Positions 23,904 to 33,448 of a stretch of DNA of 64,000 nt are shown here, one piece after another. The notes below the pieces were generated by a model, which was not told where the DNA came from, did not search any database, and worked only from the letters and a program-made list of their open reading frames with translations. Within the stretch, counting starts at the first letter, position 1; each line of letters begins with the position of its first letter. This DNA is from Sphingomonas sp. DG1-23 (GTDB lineage Bacteria > Pseudomonadota > Alphaproteobacteria > Sphingomonadales > Sphingomonadaceae): contig NZ_JAVAMA010000002.1 of assembly GCF_030730875.1 (NCBI RefSeq), positions 62,001 to 126,000 on the forward strand. The letters are read 5' to 3'. Made by a program: the position numbers and the translations under genes.

Positions 23904-25400
23904 ATGATTGCCCTCGATCCCGTCCCGAAACCGATCGACACGCTGCCGTTGCGCGGCGAAGCGGATGCCGTGGCGCTGGAGGATCGCGCGGGGACGCTCA
24001 GCTACGCCGAACTTGAAGCGCGGATCGGCGGCATCGCGCATTGGCTCGCGGGGCAGGGGCTGGTCGCGGGCGAACGCGTCGCCGTCTGGCTGCCGAAGAC
24101 GCGCATGGCATGCCTGATGCCGCTGGCGGCGCCGCGCGCGGGATTGGTGCACGTGCCGATCAATCCCGTGCTCAAGCGCGCGCAGGTGGCGCATATCCTC
24201 GCCGATAGCGGCGCGCGGATATTGGTGACGCAAGCCGCGCGGATCGCGGCGCTGGAGCCGGGGGACGTACCGTCGGATTGTCGGGTCGTCATTGAGGAAG
24301 AGCTGGTCGCGGACGATGCGTTGTCGCCCTCGAGCGCCGATACCGATGCCTTGGCGGCGATCCTCTATACTTCGGGGTCGACCGGACGGCCGAAGGGGGT
24401 GATGCTCAGCCATGCCAATTTATGGCTCGGGGCCATCAGTGTGGCGCATTATCTTCAGATCGTTTCTGAAGATCGTGTGCTCGGAGTGCTGCCGCTGAGC
24501 TTCGATTATGGGCAGAACCAGCTCTTCTCGACATGGGCGGCGGGCGGACGGGTGATCCCGCTCGATTATCTGACCGCGCGCGACGTGGTGAAGGCAGTCG
24601 AGCGTCATGCCGTCACCAGCCTTGCCGGGGTGCCGCCGCTCTGGGTGCAATTGCTCGAGGCCGAATGGCCGGTGGAGACAGCAATGCGGCTGAAGCGGCT
24701 GACCAATTCGGGTGGGGCGCTGACGCCGCGGCTGGTGCGCGGGTTGCGCGACCGGTTCCCGAACGCGGATCTTTATCCGATGTACGGGCTGACCGAGGCG
24801 TTCCGATCGACGTTTCTGGAGCCGTCGCTGGTCGATGCGCATCCCGAGTCGATCGGGCGGGCGATTCCCTTTGCCGAGGTCGTCGTGGTACGATCCGACG
24901 GCAGCCGGGCGGCGCCGGGCGAGGCGGGCGAACTGGTCCATGCCGGGCCGCTGGTGGCGCAGGGCTATTGGCGGGATGCGGCGCGCACCGCACAACGCTT
25001 CCGTCCGGCCCCCGAATTCGCCACAAGCGGCGGCGTTGCGGTGTGGTCGGGGGACAAGGTGATCGAGGATGCGGAGGGACTGCTCCGTTTCGTCGGGCGC
25101 GACGACGAGATGATCAAGAGCGCCGGTAACCGGATCAGCCCGAGCGAGATCGAGGAAACGGTGCTGCGCGGCGGCGAGGTCGCCGAGGCGGCGGCGTTCG
25201 GAGTCGCGGACGAACGGCTCGGACAAGCGATCGTCGTGGTGGTGCGCGGCGACCGTTCGCGCGAGGACGATCTGCGCGCGCGGCTGCGGCGCGAATTGCC
25301 GAGCTTCATGCAGCCGGCGCGATATGACTGGCGGGAGGAATTGCCGAGGAATGCCAATGGCAAGCTCGATCGGACGGCGTTGAAGGCGGGGCTGGCATGA
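23904..25400 (+). CDS. Acyl-CoA ligase (AMP-forming), exosortase A system-associated
   Basis: 498 residues of the adenylate-forming superfamily. P-loop L-Y-T-S-G-S-T-G-R-P-K-G at about 154-165, Y-G-L-T-E near 295, R-D-D-E-M-I-K-S-A-G-N-R near 400, and the C-terminal lysine in N-G-K-L-D-R. It activates a carboxylate with ATP, presumably for transfer to the adjacent acyl carrier protein. ATG 23904 follows an AAGG site. The stop overlaps the PLP decarboxylase start (ATGA). Confidence 0.92.
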   Translation: MIALDPVPKPIDTLPLRGEADAVALEDRAGTLSYAELEARIGGIAHWLAGQGLVAGERVAVWLPKTRMACLMPLAAPRAGLVHVPINPVLKRAQVAHILADSGARILVTQAARIAALEPGDVPSDCRVVIEEELVADDALSPSSADTDALAAILYTSGSTGRPKGVMLSHANLWLGAISVAHYLQIVSEDRVLGVLPLSFDYGQNQLFSTWAAGGRVIPLDYLTARDVVKAVERHAVTSLAGVPPLWVQLLEAEWPVETAMRLKRLTNSGGALTPRLVRGLRDRFPNADLYPMYGLTEAFRSTFLEPSLVDAHPESIGRAIPFAEVVVVRSDGSRAAPGEAGELVHAGPLVAQGYWRDAARTAQRFRPAPEFATSGGVAVWSGDKVIEDAEGLLRFVGRDDEMIKSAGNRISPSEIEETVLRGGEVAEAAAFGVADERLGQAIVVVVRGDRSREDDLRARLRRELPSFMQPARYDWREELPRNANGKLDRTALKAGLA

Positions 25401-26593
25401 CTCCCAAGCCCTTCGGCCCGATCCCGGCCGAATTCCGGGATCTCGACGCGCTGCCTTGGTTGAGCGAGGCCACGCCGGCCTATGTCTATGACTTCGGCGT
25501 GGTTTCCGCGCGGATCGCGCGGTTGCGGGCAGCGCTTCCGGCGCGGGTGGCGGTGCATTATGCGATCAAGGCCAATCCGCTCCCCGCCTTGCTCAAGGCG
25601 ATCGCGCCGTTGGTCGACGGGCTCGACGTCGCCTCGGCGGGCGAGATGGACAGAGCGCTCGACGTCATGGCGGCGGGGACGATCAGCTTTGCGGGGCCGG
25701 GCAAGCGCGATGCCGAGATCGAGCTGGCGATCCGTGCCGGCGTGACGCTCAATGTCGAATCCGAAAACGAGGGCCGGCGCGCGCTGGCGATCGGCGAGAT
25801 GCTGGGGATGCGGCCGAAGCTCGCGGTGCGGGTGAATCCCGATTTCGAGTTGCGCGGATCGGGGATGAAGATGGGCGGGCGCGCCTCGCCTTTCGGAGTC
25901 GAGGCGAAGCATGTCGCGGGGCTGGTCAAGCGGCTGATCATCGGCGGGGCCGAGTGGCGCGGGCTGCATATCTTCGCCGGATCGCAGTCGCTCGACACCC
26001 AGGCAGTGATCGAGACCCAGGCAGCAACGGTGCTGCTGGCCGCGCGGATCGCCGAGGAAGCGCGCCGCGCGCCGCCTCTCGTCAATCTCGGAGGCGGGTT
26101 CGGGATTCCCTATTTCCCGGGCGACGTGGCGCTCGACGTCGAGGCGATCGGCGCGGCGCTGGCGGGCGAGCTCGACAAGCTCGACACACATTATGCGATC
26201 GAGCTCGGGCGTTGGCTGATCGGAGAGGCGGGCGTGTATCTGGCGCGGGTGATCGACCGGAAGGTGAGCCAGGGGGAGACCTTCCTGATCCTCGACGGCG
26301 GACTCAACCACCATCTCGCCGCCACCGGCAATTTCGGGACGGTGGTTCGCCGCAACTATCCGGTCGCGGTTGCGCATCGGATGCAGGATCCGCCCGAGGA
26401 GATCGTGACGATCGTCGGACCCTTGTGCACGCCGCTCGACAGGCTCGCCGACCGCGTGTCGCTTCCGAAGGCCGATGTGGGTGACGTCATCGCGATCTTC
26501 GCCTCGGGGGCCTATGGCGCCAGCGCGAGCCCTTCGGCGTTCCTCGGCCACCCCCCGGCGCGCGAGCTGCTGGTCGGTACGGGCGACGCCTAA
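25397..26593 (+). CDS. PLP-dependent decarboxylase, exosortase A system-associated
   Basis: 398 residues of the alanine-racemase-fold (type III) decarboxylases, related to diaminopimelate decarboxylase. PLP lysine 58 in H-Y-A-I-K-A-N-P; G-G-G-F-G-I-P phosphate loop; catalytic Cys in G-P-L-C-T-P-L-D. It should decarboxylate an amino acid or aminoacyl intermediate made by the coupled ligase; substrate unknown. Four-base overlap with the ligase. A 100-base gap follows before the export genes, room for a separate promoter. Confidence 0.9.
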   Translation: MTPKPFGPIPAEFRDLDALPWLSEATPAYVYDFGVVSARIARLRAALPARVAVHYAIKANPLPALLKAIAPLVDGLDVASAGEMDRALDVMAAGTISFAGPGKRDAEIELAIRAGVTLNVESENEGRRALAIGEMLGMRPKLAVRVNPDFELRGSGMKMGGRASPFGVEAKHVAGLVKRLIIGGAEWRGLHIFAGSQSLDTQAVIETQAATVLLAARIAEEARRAPPLVNLGGGFGIPYFPGDVALDVEAIGAALAGELDKLDTHYAIELGRWLIGEAGVYLARVIDRKVSQGETFLILDGGLNHHLAATGNFGTVVRRNYPVAVAHRMQDPPEEIVTIVGPLCTPLDRLADRVSLPKADVGDVIAIFASGAYGASASPSAFLGHPPARELLVGTGDA

Positions 26594-26693
26594 CGCTATA
26601 TTTACCTCTGAAGACCATAGCTGACCCCGATCCAGGCGGGGGAGCGGCCGAGACGTCGGCCGTGCTCGACCTCGCCGGGGAGGGAGCTCGAAC

Positions 26694-27335
26694 ATGGTTT
26701 TCAAGTCGTTTGGCAGGGTTTTGGCGGGGGTTGGCGTCATCGCCACCTTGCTGTCAGGGTGCTCCGGGGGGAGCCGGCCCGAACTGCCGCCCGCAGGCAG
26801 CGTCGCGACCCGCGAGGCGCCGAGCGATGAATATGTCATCGGCCCGATGGACCAGCTCAACGTCTTCGTGTGGCGCAATCCCGAGCTGTCGGCCAAGGTG
26901 CAGGTGCGTCCCGACGGCCGGATCACCACCCCGCTGATCAGCGACATGCCCGCGGTGGGCAAGACCCCGGCGATGCTCGCGGACGACCTCAAATACGCGC
27001 TCGGCGAGTATATCAAGGACCCGATCGTTTCGGTGATCGTCGAGAATTTCTCGGGCACCTACAGCCAGCAGATCCGCGTCGTCGGCGCGACCGAGAAGCC
27101 GGCGTCGATCCCGTACCGCGCCAACATGACCGCGCTCGATGCGATGATCGCGGTCGGAGGCCTGAGCGAATTCGCCTCGGGCAATCGCGCGCGGCTGGTG
27201 CGCTACGACAAGGCGACCGGCAAGCAGCGCGAGTACAAGGTCCGCCTCGGCGATCTGCTCAAGAATGGCGACATCTCCGCCAATGTCCGCCTCGAACCGG
27301 GTGATGTGCTGATCATCCCCGAGAGCATGTTCTGA
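26694..27335 (+). CDS. Polysaccharide export outer-membrane lipoprotein (Wza/EpsE-like)
   Basis: 213 residues with a lipoprotein signal ending L-L-S-G-C (lipidated Cys23), a polysaccharide-export domain (Y-V-I-G-P-M-D-Q-L-N-V-F-V-W-R-N-P-E-L) and a SLBB-like domain (Q-I-R-V-V-G-A-T-E-K-P). It is shorter than E. coli Wza (379). Forms the periplasmic/outer-membrane export channel with the Wzz-like protein encoded 12 bases downstream. GGGAGG precedes the ATG. Confidence 0.92.
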   Translation: MVFKSFGRVLAGVGVIATLLSGCSGGSRPELPPAGSVATREAPSDEYVIGPMDQLNVFVWRNPELSAKVQVRPDGRITTPLISDMPAVGKTPAMLADDLKYALGEYIKDPIVSVIVENFSGTYSQQIRVVGATEKPASIPYRANMTALDAMIAVGGLSEFASGNRARLVRYDKATGKQREYKVRLGDLLKNGDISANVRLEPGDVLIIPESMF

Positions 27336-27347
27336 GGGCGGCGGGGC

Positions 27348-28859
27348 ATGGGAAGTCTCTTCGACGAAGTGCGCGCAGCGCTTCACGCGATCTGGATGCG
27401 GCGCTGGATCGCGCTGGCAGTGGCGTGGGGGCTGTGCCTCGCCGGCTGGCTGGTCGTGTCGCAAATGCCGAACAGCTATGAATCGCGCGCGCGAATCTTC
27501 GTCCAGTTGCGCCAGATCCTGCCGACCGACGGCGCCGCCTCGGCGGCGCAGCAGCAGCGCGACATCGATCGCGTCCGCCAGACGCTGACCTCGGCGGTCA
27601 ATCTCGACAAGGTAGTTCGCGGCACCGACCTTTCGCGCACGGTATCGAGCCCGACCGACGTGGCCGACCGGATCGCCGGGCTGCAAAAGGCGATCAAGCT
27701 GACCGCGCAGCAGGACAATCTGTTCGAAATCACCGTCACTGCGCCGAGCGGCAAGCTGGCGCAGCAGATCGCGCAGAAACTGATCGACATCTTCGTCGAG
27801 GAAAACCTCGCCGACGGCCGCGACGCCAGCGGGCAATCGCTGCGCTTCCTCGATCAGCAGCTCGACGTGCGCCAGAAGGCGCTGCAGGAAGCCGAGGCCA
27901 AAAAGGCCGATTTCCAGGCGCGCTATCTCGGCTCGCTGCCGGGCACCGGATCGCTCAACGACCGGATCGGCGCGGCGCGGACGCAGCTGGCGCAGGTGCA
28001 GTCGGACCTCGCGGCGGCGCAGAGCGGGCTGAGCGCGGTCAACGGCCAGATGGCGGGAACGCCGGCGAACGTGGCCGGGCAGGGCGGCGCAGTCACCGGA
28101 CCGGCGCGGGCGCGGCTCGCGGCGATCCAGGGCCAGCTTGCCGAAGGCCGCAGCCGCGGCTGGACCGACAGCCATCCCGACATGATCGCGCTGCGCAGCC
28201 AGCTTGCCGCCGCGCAGGCCGCCGCACGCGCCGAGCCGGTGGCGAGCGGCGCGGCCGGGGCTTCGAACCCGCTCTATCTGAGCCTTCAGTCGATGCGAGC
28301 CGACAAGGCCGCGACCGTCGCGGCGCTGACCCAGCGCAAGGATCGGATCGAGGACGATCTGGCCCAGTTCGAGGGCAAGATGGCGCAGGCGCCCGGCCTC
28401 GCCGCCGAGCAGGGGCAGATCGACCGCGAATATCAGGTGCTCAAGGACCAGTACGACAAATTGCTCTCGGATCGCGAGCAGGTGCGCATCCGCAGTCAGG
28501 CGCAGACCGAGACCGATGCCGTCAAGTTCAACGTCGTCGATCCGCCGACGCTGCCGCGCGCGCCGACCAAGCCCAACCGGCCGTTGCTGCTGGTCGCGGT
28601 GCTGGTCGCGGGCTTGGGCGCGGGCGTCGCCGCGGCGTTCGGGCTCGACAAATTGACGACGACCTTCCCGACTGCGGCGCGGCTCGAGAAAGCCAGCGGC
28701 ATGCCGGTGATCGGCTCGATCTCCGAAGTGCTGAGCGCGGCGCAGATCGAGATGCGGCGGCGGAAGTTGCGGCTGTTCGCGGGAGCGCTGGCCGGGCTGG
28801 CGGTCGCCTTTGTCGGGCTGCTCGGGCTCGAGATGGTCCAGCGCGGAATGGGGGCCTGA
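27348..28859 (+). CDS. GumC/Wzz-type chain-length determinant, XrtA system
   Basis: 503 residues with two membrane helices, one near residues 19-37 and one near 405-425, flanking a long periplasmic coiled-coil region rich in Ala, Gln and Lys. This is the Wzz/GumC topology controlling polysaccharide chain length and joining the export pore. The last helix region is followed by about 70 residues and a further hydrophobic stretch near the C-terminus (about 478-497). The tyrosine autokinase encoded next should dock on its cytoplasmic end. Confidence 0.92.
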   Translation: MGSLFDEVRAALHAIWMRRWIALAVAWGLCLAGWLVVSQMPNSYESRARIFVQLRQILPTDGAASAAQQQRDIDRVRQTLTSAVNLDKVVRGTDLSRTVSSPTDVADRIAGLQKAIKLTAQQDNLFEITVTAPSGKLAQQIAQKLIDIFVEENLADGRDASGQSLRFLDQQLDVRQKALQEAEAKKADFQARYLGSLPGTGSLNDRIGAARTQLAQVQSDLAAAQSGLSAVNGQMAGTPANVAGQGGAVTGPARARLAAIQGQLAEGRSRGWTDSHPDMIALRSQLAAAQAAARAEPVASGAAGASNPLYLSLQSMRADKAATVAALTQRKDRIEDDLAQFEGKMAQAPGLAAEQGQIDREYQVLKDQYDKLLSDREQVRIRSQAQTETDAVKFNVVDPPTLPRAPTKPNRPLLLVAVLVAGLGAGVAAAFGLDKLTTTFPTAARLEKASGMPVIGSISEVLSAAQIEMRRRKLRLFAGALAGLAVAFVGLLGLEMVQRGMGA

Positions 28860-28860
28860 C

Positions 28861-29865
28861 ATGAACGACGAAACCCCGCGCCGCTATCGTGGCTCGCTGC
28901 TCGAGCGGGCAGCCGAGCAATATGGCTATCTGCGCCCGGCGACGCCGGCGGTGCCGATCGTGGTGCCCGAGGAGGAGCCGCTGACGCTCACCGAGCTGGC
29001 GCCCGAACTGCCGCCGGTCGAGGCTGTGCCTGCGATCGAGGTCGCGCCCGTTGCCGAAGCCGCGCCCGTGGTCGAGATTGCCGCGACGCAGCCCGCCAAC
29101 TCGGCGCCGCGCACCCGCCGCAGGCAGGCGCAGATCGACCGCATCGCGCTGCGCGAAGGCGGGATGCTCGTACCCGGCGACCGCGTCACGGCGCTGGCGG
29201 AAGAATTCCGCATGGTGAAGCGCCAGTTGCTGCTCACCGCGCGCGCGGTGTCGGCGAAGGACGGTGCCAAGGCGGCGGATCATGCCCGCATGATTCTCGT
29301 CTGCTCGGCGCATCCCGACGAGGGCAAGACTTTCTGCGCGATCAATCTCGCGCTGTCGATGGCGGCCGAGAAGGACATGGAAATCCTGCTCGTCGACGCC
29401 GATTTCGCCAAGCCCGACGTGCTGGGGCGGCTGGGGCTGGCCGAAGGACCGGGACTGCTCGACGCGCTCGCCGGTGCCGTGGACGATGTCGAGGACTGCA
29501 TCATCGACACCGACGTGCCGCAGCTTTCGGTGCTGCCGGCGGGGACGCGGACCAATGGCGATACCGAATTGCTGGCGAGCGACCGCGCGCGGGCGATTCT
29601 CGACGGACTGGCCAAGGCCAATCCGCGCCGCATCGTGATCTTCGATTCGCCGCCGGCGCTCGCGGCTTCGCCCGCTTCGGTGCTGGCGATGCACGCCGGG
29701 CAGGCGATGCTCGTCGTCCGCGCCGATCGCACCAGCGAGAGCGATCTGCGCGAGGCGGTCAATGTCCTCGACGGCTGCGAACAGATCCAGCTGCTGCTCA
29801 ATTCGGTTTCGTTCCAGCCCGGCGGACGCCGGTTCGGGAACTATTATGGGGAGGCGGGCGAGTGA
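28861..29865 (+). CDS. XrtA-associated tyrosine autokinase (BY-kinase)
   Basis: 334 residues: about 140 low-complexity N-terminal residues rich in Pro/Glu/Ala, then a MinD/CpsD-like ATPase. Walker A is S-A-H-P-D-E-G-K-T (149-157), Walker A' I-L-L-V-D-A-D (175-181), Walker B I-V-I-F-D-S-P-P. The C-terminus carries Tyr328-Tyr329, the usual short tyrosine tail for autophosphorylation. It regulates polymer length with the Wzz partner. Starts one base after the Wzz stop; its own stop overlaps the next GTG. Confidence 0.9.
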   Translation: MNDETPRRYRGSLLERAAEQYGYLRPATPAVPIVVPEEEPLTLTELAPELPPVEAVPAIEVAPVAEAAPVVEIAATQPANSAPRTRRRQAQIDRIALREGGMLVPGDRVTALAEEFRMVKRQLLLTARAVSAKDGAKAADHARMILVCSAHPDEGKTFCAINLALSMAAEKDMEILLVDADFAKPDVLGRLGLAEGPGLLDALAGAVDDVEDCIIDTDVPQLSVLPAGTRTNGDTELLASDRARAILDGLAKANPRRIVIFDSPPALAASPASVLAMHAGQAMLVVRADRTSESDLREAVNVLDGCEQIQLLLNSVSFQPGGRRFGNYYGEAGE

Positions 29866-31463
29866 CCCGGCTTGTTCTGACTGCGGCGGTTGCGCTGGTC
29901 TGCGCGACGGCACCGGCGCATGCGCAACGCACGCGCGTAACACCCTATATCGAAGCGAGCCAGGTGCTCGTCGCCGACCTCAACCAGGGTGGCGACCTGC
30001 TGACCTATTCGACGGTCGGCGCCGGCATCGATGCGCAGGTCACCAGCCGCCGCGTCGAGGTGCAGGTCAGCTACCAATACGAACACCGCTTTTCGTACGA
30101 CAAGGATCTGGCGGACGATTCGATGCACAGCGGCCTCGTCCAGGCGCGCGCCAAGATCACCCCCGAGCTGACCATCGAAGGCGGCGCGATCGCCGCGCGC
30201 GGCCGCGCCGACATTCGCGGCGATGCGCTGGGCACGGCGCAGGGCAATGTGCGCAACAGCAGCCAGGTCTATTCGGCCTATGCCGGGCCGAGCCTCGCGA
30301 CGCATGCCGGGCCGGCCTTCGTCAACGCCGCCTATCGCTTCGGCTACACCAAGGTCGAGGCGCCCAATGCCGGCACGGGTGTTCCCGCGGGTGCGCCGCC
30401 GCTCGATCGCTATGACGATTCGACGGTGCATGTCGCGACCGCCAGCGTCGGCGTGAAATCGGGCAAGGGCCTCCCGGTCGGCGTCACCGCCAGCGGTTCG
30501 TTCACCCGCGAAGATGCCGGGCAGCTCGACCAGCGCTTCGAAGGCAAGTTCGCCCGCGGCGATGTGGTGGTTCCGGTCGGCCGCGGCGTCGCGCTCACCG
30601 CGGGCGTCGGATATGAGAAGATCGAAGTCAGCCAGCGCGATGCGCTGATGGCGGGCGGACGCCCGGTGATCGACGGCAATGGCCGCTTCGTCACCGATCC
30701 CGCCTCGCCGCGCCGGCTCGCCTATAATTTCGACGGCACCTTCTGGGACGCAGGGGTAATCTGGCGCCCGAGCCGCCGCACCTTCCTCGAGGCGCGCGCC
30801 GGCCGCCGCTATGGCTCGATGAGCTATACCGGATCGGCGAGCTATCAGATCGGGCCCGGCAGCGGCGTGCAGATCGGCGTCTATGACAGCGTCGAGACCT
30901 TCGGACAGGAACTGAACGGCCAGCTCACCAAGCTGCCGACGGCGTTCCTCACCACCACCGATCCGTTCGGCAATCAGTTCGGCGGCTGCATCTACGGCAC
31001 CACCGGCGCCGCGGCAGGCGGCTGCCTCAACCAGGTCTTCGCATCGACCGTCACTTCGGCCTATCGCGCCCGCGGCGTGACCGGGGTGGCGGTGCTCAAC
31101 CGCGGCGGCACCCGTATCGGCGTGGGCGGCGGCTATGCGCGCCGCACCTTCCTGACGCCGCAGAGCGTGGGCGGGGTCAGCATCGACGGCACCTCGGACG
31201 AGAGTGTCTATGCCCAGATGTTCGCGTCGAGCGACGTCGGCCGCAACGGATCGATCAGCACCAGCGTGTTCGGCAGCTATTATGACAGCGATCTCGCCAA
31301 CGCCGGCGGCATTCTCGGCTGGGGCGCGAATACGGCCTACACGCACATGTTCGGACCGCTCGGGGCGACTGCGTCGCTCGGGCTGTTCGGTTTCGACAGG
31401 GAAGGCGACAACAATGCTTCCGCGCAGGCGCAGGCATTGGTCGGTCTTCGCTACGGTTTCTGA
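29862..31463 (+). CDS. PEP-CTERM/XrtA-associated outer-membrane beta-barrel protein
   Basis: 533 residues with a signal peptide (about 1-21, ending A-P-A-H-A-Q) and a repetitive barrel of alternating hydrophobic/polar strands with a terminal aromatic (Y-G-F), the outer-membrane insertion signal. Position and pattern match the TIGR03016-type outer-membrane protein of XrtA loci. Two cysteine-containing loops (G-G-C-I-Y-G and G-G-C-L-N-Q) about 20 residues apart may form a disulfide. GTG start overlaps the kinase stop by four bases. Confidence 0.82.
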   Translation: MTRLVLTAAVALVCATAPAHAQRTRVTPYIEASQVLVADLNQGGDLLTYSTVGAGIDAQVTSRRVEVQVSYQYEHRFSYDKDLADDSMHSGLVQARAKITPELTIEGGAIAARGRADIRGDALGTAQGNVRNSSQVYSAYAGPSLATHAGPAFVNAAYRFGYTKVEAPNAGTGVPAGAPPLDRYDDSTVHVATASVGVKSGKGLPVGVTASGSFTREDAGQLDQRFEGKFARGDVVVPVGRGVALTAGVGYEKIEVSQRDALMAGGRPVIDGNGRFVTDPASPRRLAYNFDGTFWDAGVIWRPSRRTFLEARAGRRYGSMSYTGSASYQIGPGSGVQIGVYDSVETFGQELNGQLTKLPTAFLTTTDPFGNQFGGCIYGTTGAAAGGCLNQVFASTVTSAYRARGVTGVAVLNRGGTRIGVGGGYARRTFLTPQSVGGVSIDGTSDESVYAQMFASSDVGRNGSISTSVFGSYYDSDLANAGGILGWGANTAYTHMFGPLGATASLGLFGFDREGDNNASAQAQALVGLRYGF

Positions 31464-31470
31464 GGGACGC

Positions 31471-32601
31471 ATGCAGATGCACGACGATCATTATGGACTG
31501 AGCGGCAGGCCGTTCCAGCTCACGCCGGACCCGCGCTTCTGGTTCGACACCGCGACGCATCGCAAGGCGATGGCCTATCTCGGCTATGGCCTGAGCCAGG
31601 GCGAGGGCTTCGTGGTGATCACCGGCGATCCCGGCGTCGGCAAGACCACCCTGATGGGGCATCTGCTCGGCGAGATCGACGAGCAGCGCCTCAACGTGAT
31701 CAAGATCGTCTCGACCCAGCTGCGCCCGGAGGATCTGCTCCAGACAGTGTGCGCCGGGCTCGAGATCGACGCGACCGGCGCGAGCAAGGCGGCGATGCTG
31801 GCGGCGGTGGAGCACGGCCTGCATGCAGTAGCACGTGACGGTCGCCGCACCTTGCTGATCATCGACGAGTCGCAGGCCTTGCCGGCGGAAAGCCTGGAGG
31901 AGTTGCGCATGCTCTCCAACTTCCAGGCCGGCGGTTATCCGCTGCTCCAGATCTTCCTGCTCGGCCAGCCCGAATTCCGGCTGACGCTGCAGGACGGCAA
32001 GCTCGAGCAGTTGCGCCAGCGGGTGATCGCGATGCACCATCTCGCCCCGATGGATGCCAATGAAGTCGAGCCCTATCTGCTCCACCGCCTGTCGCTGGTC
32101 GGCTGGCGCGGCAAGCCGCGCTTCACCAACGATGCGCTAGCGGCGATGCATCGCTGGTCGGGCGGGATCCCGCGCCGGGTCAACCAGCTCGCCGGCCGGG
32201 TGCTGTTGTTCGGCGCGATCGAGCAGCTCGACACCTTCGGCGCGCCCGAACTGGCGGCGGTGATCGCCGATCTCGACAATGATTCGGCCGGACCGGCGGC
32301 GAAGCGCAGCCCTGCGTTCGCCGAGCCGCTCGAACTGCGCGACATCGCGCCGATGGCGATGGGCACGCCGACCCCGTCCGAACCCGTCGCGGCGCGGTCG
32401 CTCCGGGTCGAAGCCGTTGCGGAGACGCCGGAACCAGTCGCGGAGGCGGCGCTCGACCGGCGGATCGCAGAGCTCGAGAAGCAGCTGCAGGAGCAGGATG
32501 CGGCGCTGCGCCGGGTGCTGACCCTGCTCGTCGACTGGGTCGAGAGCGGCGACGGCGAGCGCCGGCCCGATCTGTCGAGCCTGCGCGGGCACGCGGCCTG
32601 A
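31471..32601 (+). CDS. XrtA-associated ExeA/GspA-like AAA ATPase
   Basis: 376 residues. Walker A G-D-P-G-V-G-K-T (52-59), Walker B L-L-I-I-D-E-S-Q-A-L near 129-138, and a sensor region G-G-I-P-R-R-V-N-Q-L. This is the ExeA/MuB-like ATPase found in XrtA loci. The C-terminal 100 residues are Pro/Ala/Glu-rich, then a short coiled coil (I-A-E-L-E-K-Q-L-Q-E-Q-D-A-A-L-R-R). ATG 31471 is eight bases after the barrel gene; ATG 31477 is an alternative. Confidence 0.9.
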   Translation: MQMHDDHYGLSGRPFQLTPDPRFWFDTATHRKAMAYLGYGLSQGEGFVVITGDPGVGKTTLMGHLLGEIDEQRLNVIKIVSTQLRPEDLLQTVCAGLEIDATGASKAAMLAAVEHGLHAVARDGRRTLLIIDESQALPAESLEELRMLSNFQAGGYPLLQIFLLGQPEFRLTLQDGKLEQLRQRVIAMHHLAPMDANEVEPYLLHRLSLVGWRGKPRFTNDALAAMHRWSGGIPRRVNQLAGRVLLFGAIEQLDTFGAPELAAVIADLDNDSAGPAAKRSPAFAEPLELRDIAPMAMGTPTPSEPVAARSLRVEAVAETPEPVAEAALDRRIAELEKQLQEQDAALRRVLTLLVDWVESGDGERRPDLSSLRGHAA

Positions 32602-32605
32602 CCGG

Positions 32606-33448
32606 ATGCTGGTCAATGGCCTCTCGGTAGATGTCGAGGACTGGTTCCAGGTCGGGGCGTTCGAGAAGACGATCGCGCGCGACGACTGGGACGGGCTCGA
32701 GCATCGCGTCGAGGCCAACACCGATCGCGTGCTGGCGCTGTTTGGCGCGGCCGGCGTGCACGGCACCTTCTTCACCCTCGGCTGGGTGGCGAAGCGCTAT
32801 CCGGCGCTGATCCGCCGCATCGCCGAAGCGGGGCATGAAGTCGCCAGTCATGGCTGGGCGCACCAACGCGTGTTCACGATGGATGCGAAGGCGTTCCGGA
32901 CCGATCTTGCCGACGCGCGGGCGGCGCTTGAGGATGCCAGCGGCACCCGGGTGACCGGCTATCGCGCGCCGAGCTTCTCGATCGACAAGCGCACGCCCTG
33001 GGCGCATGCCGAACTCGCCGAGGCGGGCTATTCCTATTCGTCGAGCATCGCGCCGATCCGCCACGATCATTATGGCTGGCCCGAGGCGCCGCGCGCGGCA
33101 TTCCGGCCGATCGCCGGGGCCGGGCTGGTCGAGTTGCCGATCACCATCGCCAAGGTCGCGGGGCGCGAGATCACTGCGGGGGGCGGGTTCTTCCGGCTGC
33201 TGCCGAACGGCGTGACCGATCGCGCGGTGCGTGCCGCCAACGCGGCGGGGACGCCGGCGGCTTTCTATTTCCATCCCTGGGAAGTCGATCCCGGCCAGCC
33301 GCGCGTGGCCAATGCGCCGCTCAAGTCGAAACTCAGGCACTATGCCCGATTGGGCGCGATGGCGGGCAAGCTGGAGCGCTTGATCGCGACTCACGATTGG
33401 GGGCGGTACGACGCGATCGCCGCGCGCGAGGCGGAGCGGCTGCAGTGA
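32606..33448 (+). CDS. XrtA system polysaccharide deacetylase (NodB-like, DUF3473 type)
   Basis: 280 residues with a NodB fold. Catalytic D-V-E-D-W-F-Q near the start, G-H-E-V-A-S-H-G-W-A-H metal-binding segment, R-A-P-S-F-S-I and a C-terminal Y-F-H-P-W-E. This is the deacetylase type that accompanies XrtA loci and probably N- or O-deacetylates the exopolysaccharide. Starts four bases after the ATPase stop and overlaps the next GTG by four. Confidence 0.92.
   Translation: MLVNGLSVDVEDWFQVGAFEKTIARDDWDGLEHRVEANTDRVLALFGAAGVHGTFFTLGWVAKRYPALIRRIAEAGHEVASHGWAHQRVFTMDAKAFRTDLADARAALEDASGTRVTGYRAPSFSIDKRTPWAHAELAEAGYSYSSSIAPIRHDHYGWPEAPRAAFRPIAGAGLVELPITIAKVAGREITAGGGFFRLLPNGVTDRAVRAANAAGTPAAFYFHPWEVDPGQPRVANAPLKSKLRHYARLGAMAGKLERLIATHDWGRYDAIAAREAERLQ

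Noticed and set aside
24965..27058. Long open minus-strand frame (697 codons) opposite the ligase, decarboxylase and export genes
   Set aside because: It is the antisense shadow of GC-rich plus-strand genes with clear catalytic motifs. Its product is Arg/Pro-rich with no domain pattern.
26754..28862. Another 702-codon minus-strand frame
   Set aside because: Shadow of the export lipoprotein and Wzz-like gene; no start site or motif support.
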